DNA from: Nitrososphaerota archaeon
Lineage (GTDB): Archaea > Thermoproteota > Nitrososphaeria > Nitrososphaerales > Nitrosopumilaceae
Length of the DNA: 64,000 bases
Reading direction: 5' to 3'
Assembly (NCBI GenBank): GCA_016201435.1
Contig: JACQCT010000014.1
Location: forward strand, 62,001 to 126,000
The notes under the pieces were generated by a model, which saw nothing but the letters and a program-made list of their open reading frames with translations, made no database searches and was not told the origin of the DNA. A program made the position numbers and the translations under genes. The stretch's first letter is position 1. Each line of letters begins with the position of its first letter. Below, piece after piece: positions 51,046 to 58,346 of this stretch.

Positions 51046-51916
51046 TGTAGCAACAACGTTAACAAAATTCACTAATTTTCCAGTGACTTTTGCACCTGCA
51101 TTAGCAAAGACACCAGATAAAGCTCTTGCACAAATTTATGTATTCAAAAATGGTGTAACGGGTTCAGGAGTTTTAGGATTTCAACCAAACGTAGTTGATT
51201 CCATCCCAACTGATCCAAAGTACAGCCCACTATGGAAGATCAATTTTGTAGAATGGAAAGATCCAACTACTGCAACTGTTCTTGGTTCTGATGACGATAT
51301 TGCAGATGCAGTGACAAAAGGTAAGGTGACTCTTACTCAAACAAATGTCGTTGTTAACTGCCCAATTATACAATGGAGTGGAAATAAAGAAGGAACAATA
51401 CCTGCAGGCCATATGCAGATAAGATCTGATACTACACTTACTGATGCTACTCCATATGGTGGCGGTCAAGTACTAAAAATTGATACACAAAAGATGCAAG
51501 TAACCTTTGTAGCTCACAGAGGCTTTGGTCCAGATGGTTCAACAATATACTATATTGTCACTGATACCGTAATGGCAGATCCAGCAAACATGATGGGTGT
51601 AATTCTAGCAAACAAAACACAAGCTGCTTTGACATCTAGTGCATCATCTGATCTCTTCCAGTTCGGAAACGGAATCACTGGCACCGGACCTATGGGCTTC
51701 CAAGCAGGCATAGGAGGTACAAAACAAGGTGATCAATTCTATAGTCCATTGTGGAGGATATCTGTGATAACATGGAACGATCCATCTAGTGCAACAGTAC
51801 TGCAAACATCCCAGGATATTTCAAGTCACAGTGATCAAATCAAGGTCACAGCAATGGGAATGATAGTAAATTGTCCATTCATCAGTGCAGATACAGTCTT
51901 TGCACACATGAAATAA
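51002..51916 (+). pseudogene. Secreted protein, C-terminal fragment with internal duplication
   Basis: The open frame runs from just after a stop at 50984-50986. Clearly protein-like sequence starts near 51029 (STEASDSDVATTLTKFTNF), well before the first GTG at 51083. There is no signal peptide. Two related halves are seen: IYVFKNGVTGSGVLGFQPN...YSPLWKINFVEW and LFQFGNGITGTGPMGFQAG...YSPLWRISVITW, each ending in VNCP(I/F)I. A one-base shift between about 50987 and 51040 would join it to the preceding fragment. It may be a true pseudogene, a sequencing error or a programmed shift. The family is known only as secreted archaeal proteins. Confidence 0.6.
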
Positions 51917-52009
51917 TCCTCTTTTTTATTTTTATAGATTCTCAATTTCCAGACTCTGTTATTGCCAAAGGTCTAGTCTCATTGGAGTCAAACCTATGAA
52001 AGTGGAAAT

Positions 52010-52450
52010 TTAGGATAACTTGACGACAGTTGCAAACCTGTAGCTATAAGTTGACGCATATGCAATAGCCAGAACAATGGAACCAACAATCTCCAATGCT
52101 AAAGAAAAGTATGCATACATGCTTACATAAAGAATGACAACACCAACTGCTGACAGAGGAAGTAATTTTTTTCTATTGCCTCCACTTGACCACACCCCAT
52201 AGAACATTAAACCAAATGAGATCAAAAGTATCACCTCGCCCCACACTCCAGAAAAAAAATTTACAAAAACATTTTGTGGTCGTGTTGTCATGTCAGACAT
52301 ACTATTGCTTTCCATTATAGTCATGGAATTGGTATTCTTTGATATTCCCACCACAGCGGTACCGCCAATACCTATTGTCATAAAGACAATACAGAGACAG
52401 ATCCCTATTCCACTAGTGGAGCAGGCGCATTTACTTGCAAGTTTTCTCAT
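52010..52450 (-). CDS. Membrane protein with N-terminal Cys-x-Cys motifs
   Basis: A 146-residue protein with four transmembrane helices. C8-A-C10 and C18-L-C20 sit at the start of the first helix (KCACSTSGIGICLC), a layout reminiscent of MerT-type metal transporters, but I cannot assign the family. A loop with several Met (SMTIMESNSMSDMTTR) follows. It is 27 bp downstream of the thioredoxin-like gene on the same strand, suggesting a two-gene operon under the divergent HxlR promoter. Confidence 0.62.
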   Translation of the reverse strand: MRKLASKCACSTSGIGICLCIVFMTIGIGGTAVVGISKNTNSMTIMESNSMSDMTTRPQNVFVNFFSGVWGEVILLISFGLMFYGVWSSGGNRKKLLPLSAVGVVILYVSMYAYFSLALEIVGSIVLAIAYASTYSYRFATVVKLS

Positions 52451-52477
52451 CTTTTCATCTAGTTATCTATTCTAATT

Positions 52478-52747
52478 TTATATGCGATAATCTTTTTCCA
52501 GTCTCTTGAACAAGTCATCACCGCATCTCATGGAAAAATCTGGCACACCCACGACCTTGTACTTGCCATCTATCACAATGGTCGGAACTGCCTTTATTCT
52601 GTATTTTTTCATCTTTGCCTCGGTTTCTTTATCGATGTGGTTTACATCATAGATTTTCTGTGTACACTCTGGATTCTTGAGAATCTCGATATTCTTGCAT
52701 AACGGACAGTCTGCAGAGAATATCTCAAACATATGGTTTTGTGTCAT
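52478..52747 (-). CDS. Small thioredoxin-like protein (CPLC)
   Basis: An 89-residue thioredoxin/glutaredoxin-fold protein. C14-P-L-C17 is the active site, followed by a third Cys (C28), and AVPTIVIDGKYKVVG is the cis-Pro loop. Such small proteins act as reductases or in metal and mercury handling. It is divergent from the HxlR regulator at 52805 across 57 bp with a shared promoter, and is followed by the Cys-motif membrane protein. Confidence 0.82.
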   Translation of the reverse strand: MTQNHMFEIFSADCPLCKNIEILKNPECTQKIYDVNHIDKETEAKMKKYRIKAVPTIVIDGKYKVVGVPDFSMRCGDDLFKRLEKDYRI

Positions 52748-52769
52748 GTATCTAGTATAGAAAAGAAAC

Positions 52770-52787
52770 TACTTAAATTGTGAAGTA
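52770..52787. promoter_or_regulatory. Divergent promoter with TACTT/AAGTA inverted repeat
   Basis: TACTT-AAATTGTG-AAGTA (52770-52787) surrounds ACTTAAATT, which can act as the TATA box for both the HxlR gene (ATG 52805) and the thioredoxin-like gene (ATG 52747). Outer repeats GTGTCAT (52741-52747) and ATGACAC (52794-52800) flank it. Confidence 0.4.
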
Positions 52788-52804
52788 TATCATATGACAC
52801 TGGT

Positions 52805-53164
52805 ATGCAAAAGGAAAGCATAGCATTATTCTGTCCGTTGCAAGGAGTTATTGATATCATAAGCAAAAAGTGGGCATTGTTAGCTATAAACGAGATAGGA
52901 AACCACAAACGTATCAGATTCAACGAATTGCGAAGGGAGCTCAGAGGAATTACAGCAAAATCTCTTACAAACACACTTGTTGAATTAGAATCAAATGGGC
53001 TTGTTACACGAAAAAGCTTTAACGAAAAACTTCCAAGGACAGAGTACAGTCTTACTGATGACGGTACAAAGCTGTATCATATGGTAATTCCTTTGTTGCA
53101 GTGGGCCGCATCGAGAAAGAATGCTGTGGTTACCGAATGTTCTTGCAAAGCTAAAATCAGATAA
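52805..53164 (+). CDS. HxlR-family transcriptional regulator 1
   Basis: A 119-residue winged-helix dimer of the HxlR (DUF24) family. FCPLQGVIDIISKKWALLAI is the conserved start with Cys10, then RFNELRRELRGITAKSLTNTL (recognition helix) and EYSLTDDGTKL (wing). Extra cysteines C112 and C114 near the end match those of the second HxlR at 54115. HxlR proteins of the YodB/HypR type sense thiol stress through the N-terminal Cys, which fits the redox genes around. It is probably autoregulated and controls the divergent thioredoxin-like gene. Confidence 0.92.
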   Translation: MQKESIALFCPLQGVIDIISKKWALLAINEIGNHKRIRFNELRRELRGITAKSLTNTLVELESNGLVTRKSFNEKLPRTEYSLTDDGTKLYHMVIPLLQWAASRKNAVVTECSCKAKIR

Positions 53165-53303
53165 AGATAAAACTAACAATATAAAATCAAATGTTTTGAG
53201 TTACAAAATTTCTGTAATCAGATTACAATCTCGTATTTTTTCCATCTACCAGTTCCGTTTTCTCTGACGAATTCAATACTACATTAAATCGAAGTAACTA
53301 CTA

Positions 53304-53346
53304 TACTACGAACTTTGTAGTTAAAATAGTACGTAATTCATAGTAA
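53304..53346 (+). promoter_or_regulatory. HxlR-type operator and promoter of the membrane protein gene
   Basis: TACTACGAACTTTGTA (53304-53319) is identical to 54486-54501. ACTAC...GTAGT is a perfect inverted repeat. The TATA TTAAAATA (53321-53328) follows, then TTCATAGTAA (53337-53346), also repeated at 54518-54527, just before the ATG. The outer TACTACGAA and TTCATAGTA are near-complementary, so the TATA box lies within a larger palindrome. Confidence 0.6.
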
Positions 53347-53347
53347 G

Positions 53348-54109
53348 ATGAGTCCAAAGTTGGCAGATCAGTTAAAACCAGAGCAGAGAACAAAAGGCGA
53401 ACTAGGCTTCACTATTCTTACAATTCTTCTTGCAGGAGCATCGGTAAACTTTTTCATCTTCGGCTCTCTTGGAATCATACCTTTCATAACGTACAGGGAC
53501 GTGATTCTGATACCGTCAGTGATTGCAATTGTAGCTATAGGAATATACTCTCGTTACAAGATGAAGCGACTTTCAAACAGATTGCTAACGGGACTGTGGA
53601 CAGGAGCAATTGCTACTCTCGCGCTTGAGGCAATAAGAATTCCAGGATATGCAGTATTGCACTGGCTTCCTGGCGATGACATGATAATGATGCCAGGTGC
53701 CTTTCTCAATGGTCTTGCCCCATCACCTATGGCTCTGATGGACATGATGCACTCCGGAGCGATGACATCCATGCCACAGTCAGTGATAATGACTGTAGTG
53801 ATTTCTGGTGCAATCTACCATTTCTGGAACGGTGCTACAATGGGAGCTATGTACACACTCTTCATGGGGAAGGGAAGGTGGTATTATGGTATAGCATGGG
53901 GTTTCATAATCAACATCGGAATGATGTTTGCTCCCTGGCTGATAATGATGATGGGGCCGTTTGGTTACAAGTATATGGCAGGATACAACATCTTTGTTGT
54001 AGCACTGGCAGCGCATCTTGCCTATGGTGTAGTACTCGGTGTATTTGCCCAGAGATTTGTAAAAGAAAAAGGCTCGATAGCTACACTTCGCAAACAGCAT
54101 ACATCGTAA
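53348..54109 (+). CDS. Met-rich polytopic membrane protein under HxlR-type operator
   Basis: A 253-residue protein with six or seven transmembrane helices and many Met residues in helices and loops (DDMIMMPGAF, MALMDMMHSGAMTSM, IGMMFAPWLIMMMGPFGY). The family is unknown. The Met content suggests soft-metal handling or simply membrane packing. A leaderless transcript is expected from the TATA at 53321. Its promoter shares a 16-bp operator with the HxlR2/thioredoxin promoter, so it is likely under the same regulator. Confidence 0.68.
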   Translation: MSPKLADQLKPEQRTKGELGFTILTILLAGASVNFFIFGSLGIIPFITYRDVILIPSVIAIVAIGIYSRYKMKRLSNRLLTGLWTGAIATLALEAIRIPGYAVLHWLPGDDMIMMPGAFLNGLAPSPMALMDMMHSGAMTSMPQSVIMTVVISGAIYHFWNGATMGAMYTLFMGKGRWYYGIAWGFIINIGMMFAPWLIMMMGPFGYKYMAGYNIFVVALAAHLAYGVVLGVFAQRFVKEKGSIATLRKQHTS

Positions 54110-54114
54110 AATTC

Positions 54115-54474
54115 TTATTTCTTGATCAGACTGCACGCACAATGCACTGTGAAGTTTCCTTTCTTTGAAGCCCATTTTATGAATGGAATGATAGCCTTCC
54201 TTAGCTCATTTCCACGCGTTGACAAGGAATACTCTACTCTCGGCGGAATCTCATTGAAAGTTTCCCTGCGAATCAATTCTTCTTTCTCAAATTCCTTTAG
54301 CATTAATGCAAGAGTCGATGGACTGATTCCCTTCAGCTCCGACATAAGTTCGTTGTACCGCAACTTTCCGTGATTTCCTATCTCGTTTATTATCAGTAGC
54401 CCCCATTTCTTTCCTATCGTGTCTATGACTCCATCAAGTGGACATAGACAAATCACATTACTTCGGTTCTTCAT
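54115..54474 (-). CDS. HxlR-family transcriptional regulator 2
   Basis: A 119-residue HxlR-family winged helix. ICLCPLDGVIDTIGKKWGLL has C9 and C11; RYNELMSELKGISPSTLALML is the recognition region; the C-terminal part has C112 and C114 (HCACS), the same positions as in HxlR 1. It is divergent from the small Cys-rich gene at 54532 and shares its promoter, which contains the 16-bp operator. Autoregulation is therefore likely. Its 3' end is 5 bp from the end of the convergent membrane protein gene. Confidence 0.92.
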   Translation of the reverse strand: MKNRSNVICLCPLDGVIDTIGKKWGLLIINEIGNHGKLRYNELMSELKGISPSTLALMLKEFEKEELIRRETFNEIPPRVEYSLSTRGNELRKAIIPFIKWASKKGNFTVHCACSLIKK

Positions 54475-54485
54475 AGTTACTACGT

Positions 54486-54527
54486 TACTACGAACTTTGT
54501 ATCTTAAATACTTTGAATTTCATAGTA
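54486..54527. promoter_or_regulatory. Operator and divergent promoter between HxlR 2 and the Cys-rich/thioredoxin operon
   Basis: TACTACGAACTTTGTA (54486-54501), TATA TTAAATA (54504-54510, readable on both strands) and TTCATAGTAA (54518-54527) recur in the same order and near-equal spacing as at 53304-53346. A further TTCATAGT overlaps the HxlR start codon. Confidence 0.6.
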
Positions 54528-54531
54528 ATAT

Positions 54532-54690
54532 ATGGTAAAAGAGACGATCAAGTCAAACAATCGCTTCTATCTCTGTGAAGCATGCGGTTTTGGATACAAT
54601 GACATGCAGACTGCTCAAAAGTGCGAGAGCTTTTGCAAAGAGCATAATAGCTGTTCTATGGAAATAACAAAAAATGCAGTATTGAAGTGA
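54532..54690 (+). CDS. Small Cys-rich protein, 52 aa
   Basis: An ORF starting MVKETIKSNNRFYLCEACG with cysteines at 15, 18, 31, 35 and 41 and His38, a plausible metal-binding or thiol-buffer protein. The TATA at 54504 is 26 bp upstream of the ATG, so the mRNA is leaderless. The thioredoxin gene starts one base after its stop, making a two-gene operon under the HxlR operator. The function is unknown. It was found by reading the operon. Confidence 0.7.
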   Translation: MVKETIKSNNRFYLCEACGFGYNDMQTAQKCESFCKEHNSCSMEITKNAVLK

Positions 54691-54691
54691 C

Positions 54692-55069
54692 ATGGCTACA
54701 ATCGAACTTGATTCAAGCAACTGGCAGAAGATAATATCTGAGACAACTCCAGTCATAGTAGACTTTTGGGCTCCATGGTGTCCTTGGTGCATGCGGCTCT
54801 TGCCAGTCTTCGAGGAGGTCTCACGTCAATATGAGGGTAGAATGATTTTTGCAAAGGTAAACGTTGAGGAGCAACAAGAAATAGCACAGTTAAATGGCAT
54901 AAGTGGAATTCCAGTCCTGAAACTTTTCTGTAATGGAAGGAACACAGGTGAGCTTGTTGGATACATGACAAAAGAAAAGCTTGTAAGTGAGCTTGATAGA
55001 ATGCTTTCCACAGTTTCCGACTGTCTTGCTCAAAGCTCGGTACTGTCAAAGGAGACTGTCACAAAATGA
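54692..55069 (+). CDS. Thioredoxin with CPWC active site
   Basis: A 125-residue thioredoxin. The active site is WAPWCPWCMRLLP, with CPWC rather than CGPC, which should alter its redox potential, and the cis-Pro loop is SGIPVLKLF. A C-terminal extension has one more Cys (DCLAQS). It follows the small Cys-rich gene under the HxlR operator, so it is presumably an inducible thioredoxin, in contrast to the housekeeping one at 43276. Confidence 0.92.
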   Translation: MATIELDSSNWQKIISETTPVIVDFWAPWCPWCMRLLPVFEEVSRQYEGRMIFAKVNVEEQQEIAQLNGISGIPVLKLFCNGRNTGELVGYMTKEKLVSELDRMLSTVSDCLAQSSVLSKETVTK

Positions 55070-55192
55070 GTTCGATGAGCTCAGTTGGAAATGTTCTGAA
55101 AAGACCTTATTTTTATCACATGATCATTTCTGACACTTAAAAGTCGATTCCACAAAAGATTTCTATATTTTATCTATATTATTAAAAATACA

Positions 55193-55243
55193 CTTGAACA
55201 ATTAAAGTATCATTTGTGAAAATCGATTATCACTTTATTAATC
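55193..55243 (+). promoter_or_regulatory. CTTGAAC box and TATA of the helical protein gene
   Basis: CTTGAAC (55193-55199) is centred 42 bp upstream of CTTTATTAATC (55233-55243), which in turn is 25 bp before the ATG at 55263. Confidence 0.5.
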
Positions 55244-55262
55244 ATAATGATGATCTCAACAC

Positions 55263-55682
55263 ATGAGTAAACCCGTTGTTCATGATTCAAAGAACGACTC
55301 CACATCAAGCCCACAAGATGCAAGTAGCATTTTTGACGAGATTGAAAAATCAATTAATCAATATCACCAGTCAGCAGCAAACCTACAACGCGAATGTACA
55401 CAATACTATCGAAAGGTCTTCGAGAATGCAATGTCTATGCAACAGGAAATAGCATCCAAGTCGGGAATGAGCTCAGCGTTTGATGTGCTACAAAAGACAT
55501 TAAGTAATTACCTAGATGCCACTGGTAAAATATACTCAGTACAAACCAAATCATTTATTACCAATATCGAGACAGCAAGGCAAAACCTAAAATCACTAAA
55601 TGAGAATTCCAAAACACTCTCAGACCTTAATAGAGCCATCATGCAATCATGGTCATCATTTTATAGTCCCAAACAGGAATAA
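55263..55682 (+). CDS. Helical, phasin-like hypothetical protein
   Basis: A 139-residue, almost entirely helical, amphipathic protein without signal peptide. It is Ser/Gln/Asn-rich with heptad-like spacing (SIFDEIEKSINQYHQSAANL, SAFDVLQKTLSNYLDATGKI). The pattern is like phasins or PhaE-type proteins that coat polyhydroxyalkanoate granules, but no PHA gene is in the window, so this is a guess. Its promoter has a CTTGAAC box. Confidence 0.6.
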   Translation: MSKPVVHDSKNDSTSSPQDASSIFDEIEKSINQYHQSAANLQRECTQYYRKVFENAMSMQQEIASKSGMSSAFDVLQKTLSNYLDATGKIYSVQTKSFITNIETARQNLKSLNENSKTLSDLNRAIMQSWSSFYSPKQE

Positions 55683-55853
55683 ATTCAGCTATTTTGCAGA
55701 AAATTCAAAATTGGCGAGTCACGGATATTTAGTGCAGGCATTTTTATTTTTAGAAATAAAATTGAACTGTTTGAAGCAAATTTGTTTTCTTAAAATTTAG
55801 AAATCAAAAATGAATCGATTCAAGATCAAATACATTAAGATATTTCGTATAAA

Positions 55854-56306
55854 ATGTACATGTCCCCTATAACTGAATATGTGCCTGCCATAAGTGCAAT
55901 AATTTTTGCAGGAATGTTCAGTGCATCACTACTCCAGTTTTCTGCCTTTAGAAAAAACATGCGCATTCAAACCGAGCAGCAAATATACGCTAGAATAATG
56001 GATGTTCGTCTAAAACTTGAAAATACGTCATCCTTTACAAAAATGGCAGCACAAAGCCCTGATTTTGCAGAACGGTTTTCCTTGGTAGATAGTCCAGAAG
56101 AATACTATACCGTAGTTGCATTCTTTGACCTTTTTGAATACATGTTTCGGTTGACAAAAACAAAAATGATTGACCAAATTCTTTGGTTGCGATGGAAATC
56201 TCTGGCACAGCTTCTAATGACAATTCCCAAATTCCAGAAGGTATGGTTAAAGACAAGACAATCCCATACAAAAGAGTTCATTGAATTCATTGATTCTCTA
56301 ACATGA
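55854..56306 (+). CDS. Membrane-anchored hypothetical protein
   Basis: A 150-residue protein with one N-terminal transmembrane helix (VPAISAIIFAGMFSASLLQF) and a helical cytosolic part (FRKNMRIQTEQQIYARIMDVR). The later FFDLFEYMFRLTKTKMID and WLRWKSLAQLL resemble the DUF4760-type pattern of small bacterial proteins, but I am not sure. It is isolated, with no operon partner. Confidence 0.6.
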   Translation: MYMSPITEYVPAISAIIFAGMFSASLLQFSAFRKNMRIQTEQQIYARIMDVRLKLENTSSFTKMAAQSPDFAERFSLVDSPEEYYTVVAFFDLFEYMFRLTKTKMIDQILWLRWKSLAQLLMTIPKFQKVWLKTRQSHTKEFIEFIDSLT

Positions 56307-56415
56307 GGAAAAACAACTTTACCATCTGTTTGGATAATTTAAGTCATGAAAAGCGTTAAGATTTTCTTTAATGGTTTTAGAAATATCTTATAACAAACAA
56401 CACGTATTTTTAATC

Positions 56416-56847
56416 ATGACAAAATCAATTAAAAAAATATTACCAACTAAGGCAGAGAACAATCAAAAAAATAGTTTAGAAGAATTGATAAAATCAATAT
56501 TGAACGTTCATAGATTGATATGGTCAGTGAACATAATAAATAACAAGGGAAGACTAATTGAAAGTTCATCTCGCACCAGCGTAATGAATTCATTTACAAG
56601 TCAAAAAATGGAGATGTTTTTCATGGGTCACAGACTACAAGAATCAATGAGGGGGGAATTTAATGATGAGTTTGGTTCAGTACTTTACAGTTTTGTTCAA
56701 AGAGAAAAAATCGGTATATTGTCCTTTAAAGTTGCAGACCATGTCATACTTGTAATGTTTCATCCCAACGTGGAATCATCTGTGCTTGCTCGAAATATCT
56801 TTTCAATAATAGACAAGCAAGTAAAGGAAACATGCCTTTTCGTATAA
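56416..56847 (+). CDS. DUF6659/roadblock-like hypothetical protein
   Basis: A 143-residue soluble protein. After a basic N-terminus (MTKSIKKILPTK) there is an alpha/beta pattern (IWSVNIINNKGRLIESSS, GSVLYSFVQREKIGILSFKV, VILVMFHPNVESSVLARNI) like a roadblock/longin-type or DUF6659 domain, which recurs in ammonia-oxidising archaea. The ATG at 56416 is preferred: CTTATAAC centred near 56390 is about 26 bp upstream. The frame runs back to 56371. Confidence 0.6.
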   Translation: MTKSIKKILPTKAENNQKNSLEELIKSILNVHRLIWSVNIINNKGRLIESSSRTSVMNSFTSQKMEMFFMGHRLQESMRGEFNDEFGSVLYSFVQREKIGILSFKVADHVILVMFHPNVESSVLARNIFSIIDKQVKETCLFV

Positions 56848-56897
56848 TTTCAATTTTTTTTATGCAATGGAATTCTTTTTCAAATATCAAAAAAGAC

Positions 56898-58286
56898 TCA
56901 TTCAACATGATGATTGTGAATTAGTTGATCGTAGAATCTGACCGATTTCATGTTAACAAATTCCAGCATACCATACCTTGACAGTTCCCTTCCAAAGCCA
57001 CTTTTTTTTACTCCCCCAAATGGAATTCTAGGATCGGATACTAGGACGTTGTTTACCGAGACCATGCCACATTCTATCGTTGAAGACATCCTTTCAGCTT
57101 TGTCAAGGTCTTGTGTCCAAATGCTCGCACCAAGACCAAACGACGAGTCATTTGCAAGGTTTATGGCTGCATTATCATTCTCTACTACAGTTATGGCAGC
57201 AACAGGCCCAAAGGTTTCCTCGTGAGATATGCGCATTTTATTTGTAATATTTTTGAGGATTGTAGGCTTGTAGAAATAACCTTTGTTTCCAACACGAGTA
57301 CCACCAGTAAGAACATCTGCACCATTGTTTACTGCATCGCTTACTTGCTCTTCGATCTTAGATAGCCCATTTGTGTTTACTAGCGGTCCTACATCTGTCT
57401 CCTCTGATAGAGGATTTCCAACTCTGAGGTCTTCGGTCTTTTGAACAAACTTCTCGATAAATTCATCTGAAACTTTGCTTGCCACAAAGAATCGCTTTGA
57501 CGCAATACAGCTTTGACCGCAGTTGATAAACCGCCCCTTGACTGCACCAGACGATGCCTTTTCAATGTCTGCATCTTCGCAAACAATGAAGGGATCACTA
57601 CCACCAAGTTCAAGAACACACTTTTTCAGTTGTGATGTTGCTCGTTGTGCTACCTTTGAGCCTACAGATGTACTTCCGGTAAATGTAACTGCATTAATGT
57701 CAGAATCTATCAAGTGTTCTGCAACACTCGAGTCTCCAATTAATGATTGAAAGACACAGTCTGGAAAACCTGCACTTTTAAAAGTATTTTCCATTTCCAC
57801 ACCACACCCCAAGGTTGCACTTGCAGGTTTCAAAACAATCGTGTTTCCCACAATTAGAGACGGCGCAGCAAATCGGAGAGCCTGCCAGTAAGGAAAATTC
57901 CATGGCATTATACTGCCAATTATACCAAGAGGTTCAAATTTTATTATGCTTTTTCTTGCGTCCGTATTAAGTGATTCATCATTTATGAAAATTTGCCCGT
58001 TATCACCATAAAATTCCATTGCCCACGCACATTTTTCTACCTCAGAGATTGCTTCCTTGATAGGTTTGCCCATTTCCATGGTAGCGGTTTTTGCAAGACT
58101 ATTCTTATTTTTTCTCAGCAATGTAGCAAATTCATGAACTAGTTCTATCCGTTGATGAATATCTTTTTTCCAGTCCTTTAATGCATTGCTCGATTTTTTG
58201 ACTCTCTCAATTACTTCTTCTTTTGACAAAATATTGTAATCTGCAAGAATTTCTTCAGTTGCAGGATTTATTGTACTGACTTTCAT
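56898..58286 (-). CDS. gabD: NAD(P)-dependent succinate-semialdehyde-type aldehyde dehydrogenase
   Basis: A 462-residue ALDH. PWNFPYWQALRFAAP is the cofactor loop, FTGSTSVGSKV the Rossmann turn, LELGGSDPF has the general base Glu, and NCGQSCIAS carries the catalytic Cys. It is short, as in the SSADH-like subgroup. It oxidises succinic or a similar semialdehyde. In ammonia-oxidising archaea related enzymes surround the 3-hydroxypropionate/4-hydroxybutyrate cycle, which fits the dehydrogenase at 59512. The substrate is inferred. Confidence 0.88.
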   Translation of the reverse strand: MKVSTINPATEEILADYNILSKEEVIERVKKSSNALKDWKKDIHQRIELVHEFATLLRKNKNSLAKTATMEMGKPIKEAISEVEKCAWAMEFYGDNGQIFINDESLNTDARKSIIKFEPLGIIGSIMPWNFPYWQALRFAAPSLIVGNTIVLKPASATLGCGVEMENTFKSAGFPDCVFQSLIGDSSVAEHLIDSDINAVTFTGSTSVGSKVAQRATSQLKKCVLELGGSDPFIVCEDADIEKASSGAVKGRFINCGQSCIASKRFFVASKVSDEFIEKFVQKTEDLRVGNPLSEETDVGPLVNTNGLSKIEEQVSDAVNNGADVLTGGTRVGNKGYFYKPTILKNITNKMRISHEETFGPVAAITVVENDNAAINLANDSSFGLGASIWTQDLDKAERMSSTIECGMVSVNNVLVSDPRIPFGGVKKSGFGRELSRYGMLEFVNMKSVRFYDQLIHNHHVE

Positions 58287-58346
58287 GTCAGCTTTTCATA
58301 AGTAAACTATTATAATCTCTCCTTGAATACTTCAGAAATTTTTTGA

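Noticed and set aside
55075-55140. Possible C/D box small RNA (GATGAG ... CTGA ... CTGAC)
   Set aside because: Box spacing and the C box do not match the consensus, and no terminal stem is present.
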